From assembly GCA_002342025.1 (NCBI GenBank), contig DDPD01000055.1, positions 1 to 14,948 on the forward strand: a stretch of DNA of 14,948 bases, written 5' to 3'. The notes under the pieces are model-generated. The model had not been told where the DNA came from and did no database searches. It was given only the letters and a program-made list of their open reading frames with translations. Position 1 is the stretch's first letter; every line of letters begins with the position of its first letter. Position numbers and translations under genes: made by a program. Shown in pieces: positions 6,557-14,444 of the stretch. The stretch is from Moraxellaceae bacterium UBA2477. GTDB lineage: Bacteria; Pseudomonadota; Gammaproteobacteria; Pseudomonadales; Moraxellaceae.

Positions 6557-7663
6557 TTAACGGTCACTTAACTGGTGGCCCATGCGGCCTTGTTCGGGAT
6601 CGGTGTAGATGGCGCCCGAAACCCCAATTCGACTTTGTCGTGCCCGCGCCATGGCTTCATCCAATTGATACAGCAGCTGATCCAGCGCCATAGGTTCACT
6701 GGGGAGCCACGTGGCACCAATGTGAGCGGTGGCCGGACTTTGTTGGTGCACGCGTGAGGCATGAAAGCTTTCTTGGAGGTAGTGAGCAATCGGATCGGCT
6801 TGTTTGCTGGGGCAGTCCAGCAACAAAAAGACAAACTCCAGCGGGCTATAACGCACCAGAATGTCGCTACCTCTTAGACGCTTTCGAGCAATCTCGGCGA
6901 ACTCGCGACACAGATCATTTTGCAAGGCCAGACTGGGTTCGCGGCCTGGAGCGAGGCCGGTAGGCTCAATCACGATATAGAGCAGTGTCAGTGGTTGCTG
7001 CTGCCGGTGCATCAGGGGCATAAGCAGCTCGGCGGCGGCATATAACGTGGGCCGATTGAAGAAACCTGTGCTGGCATCAATGCCTGGCGCTCTCAGGCTG
7101 GTATTAAAGTGCTGTCGTGCCAGCTGCGTCATTACGATTACCAGCGACATCAAAATACAACTGGCTAAACCCATGGTCGCGGCCGACATCCAAGAGAATT
7201 GGAGTAACGATTGTGAGCGCCAGAGGGTTGCTACGATAGCGATGATTAGTATCAGTGCAAAGGTTACCCCTTGAGCCTTCAGCGGCCAGCGTAAAGCCGC
7301 TAAGCCTAGGACTAAGACACTCAGGGTTATTGTTGGAAGGCTAGTGAGGGGGTCGTTGTTGATTTGCCAAGCGAACAAAGCAAGATCGAGTGCGGTGATG
7401 AGAAGAGATAGCCAAGTACGCGGCAAAATGCGCGCTTCGAGAAGTGAAAATAGGCTCTGTAAAACTGCGTAGCTGACAATCACTAGCAAGGAAACGGTTA
7501 ACGAAACCAGTAGGCCGCCTTGAAGTAGTACGGCATAAATGGCTAGGCCAAGAGCAGCAACCAGGCGCAAAGCGCGTTGCTCATTAATTGCCATGACCAC
7601 AGGCACGAGGCGCGGATCGAGGCGTGAAAAGGAATGTCTTAGAGATTCTGTTGAGGCGGTCAT
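6557..7663 (-). CDS. Six-TM membrane protein with degenerate GGDEF domain
   Basis: The 368-residue product has about six hydrophobic segments between residues 30 and 180 and then a cytoplasmic GGDEF-type domain. The domain start DASTGFFNRPTL (196-207) matches the usual D-x-LTGL-x-NR-x-x-L. The catalytic signature is lost: where GGDEF is expected there is SPLEF (273-277), and the first-strand metal Asp is replaced (IEPTG near 232-236). It is therefore probably not an active diguanylate cyclase. The RxxD inhibitory-site motif is kept as RGSD (264-267), five residues before SPLEF, so the domain might bind c-di-GMP. The ATG at 7663 has no strong ribosome binding site; an in-frame ATG for Met24 is no better. 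It diverges from ppc. A short GTGACC/GGTCAC hairpin spans its stop codon (6551-6567), without a T-run. Partners are unknown. Confidence 0.8.
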   Translation of the reverse strand: MTASTESLRHSFSRLDPRLVPVVMAINEQRALRLVAALGLAIYAVLLQGGLLVSLTVSLLVIVSYAVLQSLFSLLEARILPRTWLSLLITALDLALFAWQINNDPLTSLPTITLSVLVLGLAALRWPLKAQGVTFALILIIAIVATLWRSQSLLQFSWMSAATMGLASCILMSLVIVMTQLARQHFNTSLRAPGIDASTGFFNRPTLYAAAELLMPLMHRQQQPLTLLYIVIEPTGLAPGREPSLALQNDLCREFAEIARKRLRGSDILVRYSPLEFVFLLLDCPSKQADPIAHYLQESFHASRVHQQSPATAHIGATWLPSEPMALDQLLYQLDEAMARARQSRIGVSGAIYTDPEQGRMGHQLSDR

Positions 7664-7699
7664 GCAGGTGGTAGTCTCAGGGCTGGCCGATCAATTCAG

Positions 7700-7719
7700 T
7701 TGTGAGCCAAGGGCCACAA
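7700..7719. promoter_or_regulatory. Imperfect dyad between the GGDEF gene and ppc
   Basis: TTGTG at 7700-7704 and CACAA at 7715-7719 frame a 20-base imperfect palindrome (7 of 9 pairs match). It lies in the 102-base gap shared by two divergent genes, where an operator could sit. No regulator is identified and convincing -35/-10 pairs for either gene were not found. Confidence 0.22.
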
Positions 7720-7765
7720 TGTCCCTAAGTATACCCATTTGCTATCGATGCTGAAGGGAGTAACG

Positions 7766-10456
7766 ATGACATTAACGACGCAGCGTGAAGAGCCCCTTCG
7801 TGATGATGTTAGAAAGTTGGGACAACTCTTGGGCGAAGTGCTTCAGGTTCAGGCTGGCGAACCCTTTTTTCAGCAAGTAGAGCTGGTGCGACAGTGGTCG
7901 CAGCGAGCGGTGCAAGGGGATGAAGAGGCGCATAATTTGCTTTCGCAATTCCTGCGAAAAGCCAATCCAGAAACCTTGCGTAATGTGGCGAGAGCCTTTG
8001 GTCATTTCTTAAATTTGGCCAATATCGCCGAGCAATATCATCCCATTCGATTACGTAGACAGGCCATGACGCCCACGGCTGCAGATGGCTTGCGGGCGGT
8101 TCTGCGCCGGGCCTTGGCGCAGGGGATGTCACGAGAGCAAATCTTGTCAGCCGTAGGGCAGTTAAACATTGAACTAGTGCTCACCGCGCACCCCACGGAA
8201 GTAACGCGCCGCACGCTCATGCAAAAGCAAGATGAAATTGCCGACATTTTGGCCAATTTGCACGAATCAAAATTGACAGCTAGTGAGCAGGCCGGGGAGT
8301 GGGGACGATTACGTCGCCGAATTGTTGCCGCCTGGGAGACGGATGAAATTCGCGGCCAGCGGCCAACACCGGTGGACGAAGCTAAGTGGGGCTTTGCTAC
8401 CGTGGAAAACAGCATTTGGCGTGCGCTACCCGCCTGCTTGCGTGAGTTCGATGCCTGCATGCGCGAAGAGTTAGGTGACGGCATTGGCTTGGATGCTACA
8501 CCCATTCGCATGAGCTCTTGGATGGGTGGCGATCGTGATGGCAACCCGTTTGTGACGCATCAGGTTACCGCAGAGGTCATAGCCCTAGCGCGCTGGATGG
8601 CCTGCGACTTGTATCTTCGTGATGTAGATACCCTTCGTTCAGATCTGTCTTTATCTCACTGTGGCGCCGCGTTGCGCGCAAAAGTAGGGGAGGCCTCCCG
8701 CGAGCCCTATCGGGATTGGCTTAAGCATATCCGTCAACGCTTGCAGGCAACCCAGGCTGCCACGCTCATGGCCTTGGGGCAGAGCGAGCTGGTGTCGCTT
8801 ACCGAGCGTTCCATGGCCGAGCCCTATGCTTCCCAAGCAGAGTTGCGCGCGGATATGCAGCTTTGCCATGACGATTTACATGCCGCAGGACTAGGTCTGC
8901 TCTGCGATGGCGGCCTAACCGATACGTTGCGGCGAGTTTCCCTGTTCGGCTTTGGCTTGCTGCGTCTGGACATTCGCCAGGAATCTTCGCGTCATGCCGA
9001 TGCTCTGGCGGCTATTACGCAATATTTGGGTTTGGGCGACTACAACGCCTGGGACGAGGCGCGCCGGCAACAATTTTTGTTGCAGGAATTGGCGAGCCCT
9101 CGACCGTTGTTGCCCTTGTCGGCGTTATCCGCTGAAGCCGAGGCGGCGTTCAGTGATGAGGTGAGGGAGGTGCTGGCGACGTTCAGAATGCTCGCTACTC
9201 AGCCTGCTGAGGCACTCGGCGCCTATGTGATTTCGATGGCGCATCAGCCTAGTGATGTGTTGGCGGTCATGGTATTACAGCGCAAGGCAGACAGTCAGCG
9301 GCCATTGCGCGTCGTGCCGTTGTTCGAAACCTATGATGATTTGGCGCGGGCGCCGTCGTGCTTGCAGGCGTTGTGGTCGCTGCCCATTTATCGTGACTGT
9401 ATTCAGGGCCAGCAGGAAATCATGATTGGCTACTCAGACTCAGCGAAAGATGCCGGGTTTTTAGCGGCGGCTTGGGCGCAGTATCAAGCACAAGAATCGC
9501 TGTCCACGCTGGCAGCAGAGGCTGGCATCAATCTGGTGTTTTTTCATGGGCGGGGCGGCAGCGTGAGTCGCGGAGGGGCACCCACCGATCAGGCGTTACG
9601 TTCGCAGCCGCCGGGCTCCGTGAAAGGCGCGTTACGAGTCACTGAGCAAGGTGAAATGATACGCATGAAGTTTGGCTCGCCCGCAGTCGCCCAGCATCAC
9701 CTGATGGGATATTTGAAAGCCACGCTGGAGACCGTGCTGATGCCGCCGCCTCAACCTCAGCCGACTTGGCGTGAGGCCATGGCGCAACTCAGTGCGGTGT
9801 CCATGAAGCATTATCGGGATCAGCTACGAAATGATCCGGATTTTATTGAATACCTGCGGATCGTTACGCCCGAGCCTGAGTTGCAATTGCTGCCCTTGGG
9901 TTCTCGTCCAGCGAGGCGTCAGGTTGGTGGCGGAATTGCCTCCTTGCGGGCTATCCCTTGGGTTTTTGCTTGGACACAGATTCGACTCATGCTGCCGGCA
10001 TGGTTAGGCGTTGCGCAAGCGCTGCAGGCGGTGCCTTCCGCTATTCAACAGGACATGCTGAAGCAGTGGCCATTTTTTGCCAGCTTGATTGATATGTTGG
10101 AGATGGTGCTGGCGAAGTCTGACAAAGCGATCGCCCAGCATTACGAAAATACGCTGACTCAAGACGCGGCTTTGCAGCAGTTGGGTGCGCGGTTACGCCA
10201 TCAGCATGGCGAACTCATTGAATTGCTCAAACGCTTGCAAGCGGGGCCCAGTTGGGCAGAGCGTAACGCCGTCTTGGCGCAATCAATTCGTTTGCGATCA
10301 CCCTATTTGCTGCCGTTGCACTGGCTGCAGGCCGAACTGATGCAGCGACGCAGGTCGCTGACCTCCGAGCATCCTTCGGCGGAGGTTTTGCAGCATGATC
10401 GCGCCTTGATGGTGACGATGACGGGCATCGCGGCGGGCATGCGGAATACGGGCTGA
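7766..10456 (+). CDS. ppc: Phosphoenolpyruvate carboxylase
   Basis: I chose the ATG at 7766, which follows an AAGGGAG ribosome binding site by 5 bases; earlier in-frame TTG (7739) and ATG (7748) codons have none. The product is 896 residues, close to E. coli PEPC (883). It carboxylates phosphoenolpyruvate to oxaloacetate, refilling the TCA cycle in the cytoplasm. Signature motifs are all present: VLTAHPTEVTRRT with catalytic His142, GGDRDGNP (254-261), GYSDSAKDAG (555-564), FHGRGG with His594, RVTEQGEMI, and a C-terminus ending NTG (894-896), which in E. coli PEPC contributes to aspartate inhibitor binding. The usual QNTG end reads RNTG here. The enzyme is likely a tetramer under allosteric control, known from the family. 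It ends 11 bases from the convergent permease gene; no terminator is visible between them. Confidence 0.97.
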   Translation: MTLTTQREEPLRDDVRKLGQLLGEVLQVQAGEPFFQQVELVRQWSQRAVQGDEEAHNLLSQFLRKANPETLRNVARAFGHFLNLANIAEQYHPIRLRRQAMTPTAADGLRAVLRRALAQGMSREQILSAVGQLNIELVLTAHPTEVTRRTLMQKQDEIADILANLHESKLTASEQAGEWGRLRRRIVAAWETDEIRGQRPTPVDEAKWGFATVENSIWRALPACLREFDACMREELGDGIGLDATPIRMSSWMGGDRDGNPFVTHQVTAEVIALARWMACDLYLRDVDTLRSDLSLSHCGAALRAKVGEASREPYRDWLKHIRQRLQATQAATLMALGQSELVSLTERSMAEPYASQAELRADMQLCHDDLHAAGLGLLCDGGLTDTLRRVSLFGFGLLRLDIRQESSRHADALAAITQYLGLGDYNAWDEARRQQFLLQELASPRPLLPLSALSAEAEAAFSDEVREVLATFRMLATQPAEALGAYVISMAHQPSDVLAVMVLQRKADSQRPLRVVPLFETYDDLARAPSCLQALWSLPIYRDCIQGQQEIMIGYSDSAKDAGFLAAAWAQYQAQESLSTLAAEAGINLVFFHGRGGSVSRGGAPTDQALRSQPPGSVKGALRVTEQGEMIRMKFGSPAVAQHHLMGYLKATLETVLMPPPQPQPTWREAMAQLSAVSMKHYRDQLRNDPDFIEYLRIVTPEPELQLLPLGSRPARRQVGGGIASLRAIPWVFAWTQIRLMLPAWLGVAQALQAVPSAIQQDMLKQWPFFASLIDMLEMVLAKSDKAIAQHYENTLTQDAALQQLGARLRHQHGELIELLKRLQAGPSWAERNAVLAQSIRLRSPYLLPLHWLQAELMQRRRSLTSEHPSAEVLQHDRALMVTMTGIAAGMRNTG

Positions 10457-10467
10457 TGCGGGAAGCG

Positions 10468-11265
10468 CTATAGCCCAGCTAAGAAACGTAGGCCAACCAG
10501 GACTAATAAAACAGCAAACGCGCGCTTTAGTTGTTGCGCGGGGATGCGATGGGCCATCACAGCTCCGCCATGAGCGGCAAACATGCTGGTCAGCGCGATG
10601 CCGGCGAGTGCGGGCCAGTAGATATAGCCTGTGCTGCCAGCGGGAAGTTCTGGTAGGCCCCAGCCACTGAAGATAAATCCGATCATGCCCGCAACCGCAA
10701 TGGGGAAGCCGCAGGCGGCTGCGGTGCCGACGGCGCGGCGCATGGCCACACCTTGTTTGACCAAGTAAGGCACCATCAGGCTGCCGCCGCCAATGCCAAA
10801 AATGGCCGACGCCACGCCAATCAAGCCGCCTACTGCATGCAACTCAGCAGGCTGGGGTGTGGGAGCGATGGCCTCAATCGGTTTGCTGCCGCGAAACATT
10901 TTCAGGCCGGTCCACACGGCAAAAATACCAATGATGATTTGCAGGGTGCGTGCGGGGAGAGCATGGGCAATTTGCGCGCCTATGAGCGAACCAATCACTA
11001 GGCCCAAGGCCAATTGCTTGAATAACCCAGTATCCAAACCGCCTTGGGCGTAATGCGTACGAACAGAGCTGATCGACGTTAGCACAATGCTGGCCAGCGA
11101 CGTACCGACGGCTAAATGGGTTAACACGGTGGGCGAGATGCCCTGCGCGTGGAAACAAAAAATCAGTGCCGGCACCAGTACCATGCCGCCGCCAATGCCC
11201 AGTAAACCGGCCAAAAAGCCGGCTAATGCACCGGTTGCCGCGAAGATCGCCAGGCTGGTCAACAT
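10468..11265 (-). CDS. TauE/SafE (DUF81) family membrane transporter
   Basis: I chose the ATG at 11265, which has GGAGAG 8 bases upstream; the longer frame begins with a TTG at 11298 and adds an unlikely tail. The product is 265 residues and very hydrophobic, with roughly eight membrane segments. It shows the family's two-fold internal repeat: GLLGIGGGMVLVPAL near residues 21-35 and AIFGIGGGSLMVPYLV in the second half, separated by a Pro-rich loop. TauE/SafE proteins are believed to export sulfite, sulfoacetate or other small organosulfur anions across the inner membrane, but many members are untested, and no sulfur gene is nearby. It diverges from olsB and is convergent with ppc. An exact CTGTCAT (11267-11273) lies in its leader. 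Confidence 0.88.
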   Translation of the reverse strand: MLTSLAIFAATGALAGFLAGLLGIGGGMVLVPALIFCFHAQGISPTVLTHLAVGTSLASIVLTSISSVRTHYAQGGLDTGLFKQLALGLVIGSLIGAQIAHALPARTLQIIIGIFAVWTGLKMFRGSKPIEAIAPTPQPAELHAVGGLIGVASAIFGIGGGSLMVPYLVKQGVAMRRAVGTAAACGFPIAVAGMIGFIFSGWGLPELPAGSTGYIYWPALAGIALTSMFAAHGGAVMAHRIPAQQLKRAFAVLLVLVGLRFLAGL

Positions 11266-11316
11266 GCTGTCATCTCTCCAGTAGATGCTAAGAATCAAGG
11301 TGCTCAGGGGCGGTGA

Positions 11317-11356
11317 GTTTCACCAAAATGTCATCCCGTTGTCACGGGACTGGCAT
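11317..11356 (+). promoter_or_regulatory. Tandem Pho-box-like array upstream of olsB
   Basis: Four 7-base direct repeats occur at an exact 11-base period: GTTTCAC at 11317, ATGTCAT at 11328, TTGTCAC at 11339 and CTGGCAT at 11350. Against the CTGTCAT/C half-site they match at 5, 6, 6 and 6 of 7 positions. Repeats of 7 with 4-base spacers are the PhoB binding layout, so two tandem Pho boxes are inferred. The -10 is not clear; TAGGCA at 11363 is a weak candidate. An alternative reading is a small CCCGT/ACGGG hairpin at 11335-11348. Confidence 0.65.
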
Positions 11357-11378
11357 TTGTCCTAGGCAAAGTGCTCGT

Positions 11379-12200
11379 ATGAAAACACAGATGGCGAGCC
11401 CACCGATGAGAAATGCTCAGCAAACACAAACGAATGCCCAGGCTGTAAGCACGCTGGCACCCTTTGCCACTGAGCAGGTTACGTCGCTGCGTCAAAAGCC
11501 ACGCTTAGAGGCGCGCTTCGCGACGGATGCAGACATGGTAATGGCCGCTCAACGTTTACGTGCCGAAATTTTTGGCGCTGAATATGGCGTTGCGTTTGAT
11601 GGTCTGGATGTAGATGCTTACGATGACTTTTGCCTGCATTTAAATGTCTATGACGTGGCTAATGACCTGCTGATTGCCACCACGCGTCTGTTGAGTAGCG
11701 AGCAGGCGGCCTTGGCGGGCGGATTTTACTCGGCACAAGAGTTCGATCTGGGGGCGCTGAAAAATTACAACGGCCGTATTTTGGAAGTGGGCCGCACCTG
11801 CGTTCACCCAGACTATCGTTCGGGTGCGGCTATCACTGTGCTGTGGTCGGCCCTGTCGGATTATTTAATGCGTGAAGGCTTTAATCTGCTCATTGGCTGC
11901 GCCAGCATTAGCTTGGCCGATGGCGGCACTACCTTGGCCAGCGTCATGCCAACGTTACGTGAAAAGTACTTTGTGGGCGATGAACTGCGCGTCAGCCCTA
12001 GCCGAGAAATCATGTTGTCGGCGGCCGGTACCGGTGCTGTGAGCGTTCCACCGCTATTGAAAGCATACTTACGCATGGGCTGCAAAATTGGTGGCGAGGC
12101 CTGCTGGGATCCAGAATTTAATTGTGCAGATGTTTTCATTTTTATGGATGTACAAGCGATGGCGGGGCGTTATGCTCAACGGTTCCTGAAGACAGCCTAA
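11379..12200 (+). CDS. olsB: L-ornithine N-alpha-acyltransferase OlsB (GNAT family)
   Basis: OlsB transfers a 3-hydroxyacyl chain from acyl carrier protein to the alpha-amino group of ornithine, making lyso-ornithine lipid at the inner membrane. The protein matches the OlsB/hemolysin-like acyltransferase family: ARFATDADMVMAAQRLRAEIFG near 45-66, then EVGRTCVHPDYRSGAAITVLWSAL (136-159), which is the conserved core, and LIGCASI near 171-177. With the ATG at 11379 it is 273 residues; in-frame ATGs at 11391 and 11406 are also possible, and none has a strong ribosome binding site. A longer frame from a GTG at 11313 would place the Pho-box-like repeats inside the gene and is rejected. The first 40 or so residues are Gln/Ala/Thr-rich and probably not part of the fold. 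The olsA gene follows closely, giving the complete two-step pathway. Confidence 0.87.
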   Translation: MKTQMASPPMRNAQQTQTNAQAVSTLAPFATEQVTSLRQKPRLEARFATDADMVMAAQRLRAEIFGAEYGVAFDGLDVDAYDDFCLHLNVYDVANDLLIATTRLLSSEQAALAGGFYSAQEFDLGALKNYNGRILEVGRTCVHPDYRSGAAITVLWSALSDYLMREGFNLLIGCASISLADGGTTLASVMPTLREKYFVGDELRVSPSREIMLSAAGTGAVSVPPLLKAYLRMGCKIGGEACWDPEFNCADVFIFMDVQAMAGRYAQRFLKTA

Positions 12201-12268
12201 GATGAGTTCCTGTGAGCAGAGCGCCGCGCAATCGTTATCAACATCCTGCCATTGTGGTCAGGCCTGCC

Positions 12269-13057
12269 ATGTCGCTTAAAGTACTCGTGCGTATAGTCGC
12301 GGTAGTGACTTACTTGCTCTTTGGTGTCGTCTTAGCACTGCTGATTGGCATGTTCTTTGTTCGCTTCACGGTCTGGCAGCGTCCTGTCATTGCTTGGTGG
12401 CTGCGCGGGTTTTGTCGCGTCCTGAACTTACAGGTTACGGTCCAGGGTGCTCCGGTTGAAGAAAGTGCTCTGTGGATCAGCAACCATGTTTCATGGATGG
12501 ACATTCCTGTGATTGGCGGGATTCGGCCGTTACGCTTTTTGTCTAAAGCGGAAGTCGCGAAATGGCCCATTATTGGTCATCTCGCACAGGCGGCGGGTAC
12601 CTTATTTATTCAACGGGGTTCCGGTGATGCCGATCGTGTCAGCCACGAAATGGTGCGGTCGTTGCGCGAAGGCAAACGTGTGCTGTTTTTCCCGGAAGGC
12701 ACCACGACCGATGGCTTTAGCGTGAATCGTTTTTTTGCCAAGCTGTTTACAGCGGCCAGCACCAGTCAATGCCCTATCCAGCCCTTAGTCATTTGCTACC
12801 AGAAGGCCAACGGCGAACTGCATCCGTTGGCACCCTATATCGGTGACGACGAGTTAACCGCGCACTTGCTCACGATGCTAGCAGGCGAACCCGTCCGCGT
12901 GATCGTGCATTGTTTACCTGCAGAGGTTGCCGGCACGCGTGATGCCAGCGCGCTAGCCAAGCATTTTGAGTTGCTTATGGGGCAAACTCTGCGAGAGTTG
13001 CATGGCTCGGAACAACCCCCCAGCCGAGGCGATCATCCCTCCGTCAAAGCCGCATAG
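12269..13057 (+). CDS. olsA: Lyso-ornithine lipid O-acyltransferase OlsA (PlsC family)
   Basis: OlsA acylates the hydroxyl group of lyso-ornithine lipid to finish ornithine lipid. The sequence has a membrane segment at residues 8-35 and the PlsC acyltransferase blocks: HX4D in NHVSWMD (His73, Asp78), a FIQRG segment near 113-117, and FFPEGTTTDG near 140-149, which binds the phosphate- or headgroup-bearing acceptor in PlsC relatives. The family alone would also allow 1-acylglycerol-3-phosphate acyltransferase, but placement directly after olsB favours OlsA. I prefer the ATG at 12269 (AGG 6 bases upstream, membrane segment starting soon after), giving 262 residues. An in-frame GTG at 12212, only 11 bases after olsB, would add 19 residues and cannot be excluded. 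Expression presumably comes from the olsB promoter. Confidence 0.85.
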   Translation: MSLKVLVRIVAVVTYLLFGVVLALLIGMFFVRFTVWQRPVIAWWLRGFCRVLNLQVTVQGAPVEESALWISNHVSWMDIPVIGGIRPLRFLSKAEVAKWPIIGHLAQAAGTLFIQRGSGDADRVSHEMVRSLREGKRVLFFPEGTTTDGFSVNRFFAKLFTAASTSQCPIQPLVICYQKANGELHPLAPYIGDDELTAHLLTMLAGEPVRVIVHCLPAEVAGTRDASALAKHFELLMGQTLRELHGSEQPPSRGDHPSVKAA

Positions 13058-13060
13058 GTT

Positions 13061-13089
13061 TTGACAATGCCTGCTGTCTAAAATAGGCT
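13061..13089 (+). promoter_or_regulatory. Possible promoter of the flavin oxidoreductase gene
   Basis: A perfect TTGACA at 13061-13066 lies just after the olsA stop. At 17-base spacing the -10 would be TAGGCT (13084-13089), a weak match; a better hexamer TAAAAT (13079-13084) is only 12 bases away. The region is promoter-like but the pairing is uncertain. Confidence 0.4.
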
Positions 13090-13126
13090 GCTGCCACTTT
13101 TCGCAGCTTATTTAGGAGATGCAGCG

Positions 13127-14365
13127 ATGGCATCCGCAGCGCACTTACTCGCACAACCGCTCACCTTGCCGAATGGCAGCGTGCTGCCAAATCGTCTGGC
13201 CAAGTCGGCACTCAGTGAAACCCTAGGTACCATGGATAACCGCGTCACACCGGCTTTGGTGCGTCTCTACGAGCGTTGGGCAAAGGGTGGCACCGGGTTA
13301 CTAATCACCGGCAACATCATGATCGATCGTCGCGCCTTGGGTGAGCCGGGCAACGTCGTGATTGAAGACGATCGTGACTTGCCTCTACTGAAGGCTATGG
13401 CCGAAGGAGTGGCCAGTCATGGCGGCAAGCTTTGGGCGCAAATCAATCATCCCGGCAAACAGTCACCGAAAGGCCTGAACCGCGAAAATGTTTCGCCCTC
13501 AGCCATTCCCTTTGGTAAGCAAATGCAGGCATTTTTCACGACGCCTCGTGAGCTGACCGAAGTCGAGATTCTCGACATCATTGCACGTTTTGGTCGTGCT
13601 GCTGGCGTGGTAAAGCAGGCCGGTTTTCATGGCGTTCAGATTCATGGCGCGCATGGCTACTTAGTCAGTCAGTTCTTATCGCCTAAGCACAACATTCGAA
13701 CGGATGCTTGGGGTGGAACGCCAGAAAATCGCCGTCGCTTTGTCTTGGCGGTCTATCAATCCATGCGTGATGCCGTTGGCCCGGATTTCCCCATTGGTAT
13801 TAAGTTGAACTCGGCTGACTTCCAGCGCGGTGGCTTTACCGAAGAAGAATCCTTGGCGACGATTCAGGCTTTAGCGGCAGTTGGCATAGATTTAGTTGAG
13901 ATTTCTGGGGGCACCTACGAGGCACCTGCAATGGCGGGCAAAAAAACCAGCACCGTGGAGCGAGAGGCATATTTCTTAGAGTTTGCAGAGAAAGTTCGTC
14001 AGCACATCACCACGCCTTTAATGGTCACGGGTGGTTTCCGTACGCTCAGTGCGATGAATGCGGCTCTGGACTCGGGCGCGATGGATGTGGTTGGTCTGGG
14101 GCGTCCGTTATGTATCGAACCGGATGCATCTCAGCGTTTGTTAGCCGGTGAAGAGACGCGTCATCGCGTGAAAATGATTAGCACTGGCATTAAGCAAATT
14201 GATGATATGGCCCTCATGGAGGTCATGTGGTATTCGCGTCAACTTCACCGCATGAGTCGCGGCGAAGAGCCCAAGCCTAAGGAGTCCGCATTGTGGTCAC
14301 TGCTGACCAATATGATGACGAATATGCGTGGCACCCTAAAAACGCGTCGCTTACGTGCGAGCTAA
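13127..14365 (+). CDS. NADH:flavin oxidoreductase, Old Yellow Enzyme family
   Basis: The 412-residue protein is a single FMN-binding TIM barrel of the OYE family; such enzymes use NAD(P)H to reduce activated C=C bonds such as enones. Visible features are PNRLAKSAL near 21-29, AQINHPGKQSP near 104-114, QIHGAHGYLVSQFLSP (171-186) with the paired His173 and His176 and a nearby Tyr178 as proton donor candidate, then RTDAWGG...NRRRF, and a phosphate-binding end segment VTGGFRT. It lacks the C-terminal iron-sulfur and FAD domains of 2,4-dienoyl-CoA reductase, so that name would be too specific. The ATG has AGGAG 8 bases upstream. It follows olsA after 69 bases and probably has its own promoter. Natural substrate unknown. 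Confidence 0.92.
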   Translation: MASAAHLLAQPLTLPNGSVLPNRLAKSALSETLGTMDNRVTPALVRLYERWAKGGTGLLITGNIMIDRRALGEPGNVVIEDDRDLPLLKAMAEGVASHGGKLWAQINHPGKQSPKGLNRENVSPSAIPFGKQMQAFFTTPRELTEVEILDIIARFGRAAGVVKQAGFHGVQIHGAHGYLVSQFLSPKHNIRTDAWGGTPENRRRFVLAVYQSMRDAVGPDFPIGIKLNSADFQRGGFTEEESLATIQALAAVGIDLVEISGGTYEAPAMAGKKTSTVEREAYFLEFAEKVRQHITTPLMVTGGFRTLSAMNAALDSGAMDVVGLGRPLCIEPDASQRLLAGEETRHRVKMISTGIKQIDDMALMEVMWYSRQLHRMSRGEEPKPKESALWSLLTNMMTNMRGTLKTRRLRAS

Positions 14366-14400
14366 TGCAACTATTTAGTAGGCGCTGATGATGTAAGGCG

Positions 14401-14430
14401 TTGCCAAAAAGGCGGCAAACTCGGTATAGT
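14401..14430 (+). promoter_or_regulatory. Promoter of tRNA-Leu
   Basis: TTGCCA (14401-14406) and TATAGT (14425-14430) are spaced 18 bases apart and lie 14 bases before the mature tRNA. The stretch after the -10 is GC-rich (TCGCCGCC), as in stringently controlled stable-RNA promoters. It overlaps the hairpin at 14409-14440. Confidence 0.62.
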
Positions 14431-14440
14431 TCGCCGCCTT
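14409..14440 (-). terminator. Hairpin with minus-strand T-run, overlapping the tRNA promoter
   Basis: AAGGCGGC (14409-14416) pairs with GCCGCCTT (14433-14440). After one A-C mismatch AACT (14418-14421) pairs with AGTT (14428-14431), leaving a 6-base loop. On the minus strand the hairpin ends in GCCGCC followed by TTTTTGG, a normal intrinsic terminator form. On the + strand the T-run is absent (CTTCATCG). It is placed to end the DUF1289 gene's transcript. Confidence 0.6.
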
Positions 14441-14444
14441 CATC

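Noticed and set aside
6551..6567. GTGACC/GGTCAC hairpin at the end of the GGDEF-like gene as a terminator
   Set aside because: Only 6 bp around a 5-base loop, lying over the stop codon and without a T-run on the minus strand; not called as a separate feature.
10457..10467. Terminator between ppc and the permease gene
   Set aside because: Only 11 bases separate the stops and no stable hairpin with a T-run is visible on either strand.
11313..11378. Upstream GTG start for olsB
   Set aside because: It would add 22 residues translated from the Pho-box-like repeats and has no good ribosome binding site or family support.
12202..12279. 25-codon Cys-containing frame starting ATG right after olsB
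   Set aside because: It overlaps the start of olsA in another frame, has no family resemblance and no distinct ribosome binding site; chance is the better explanation.
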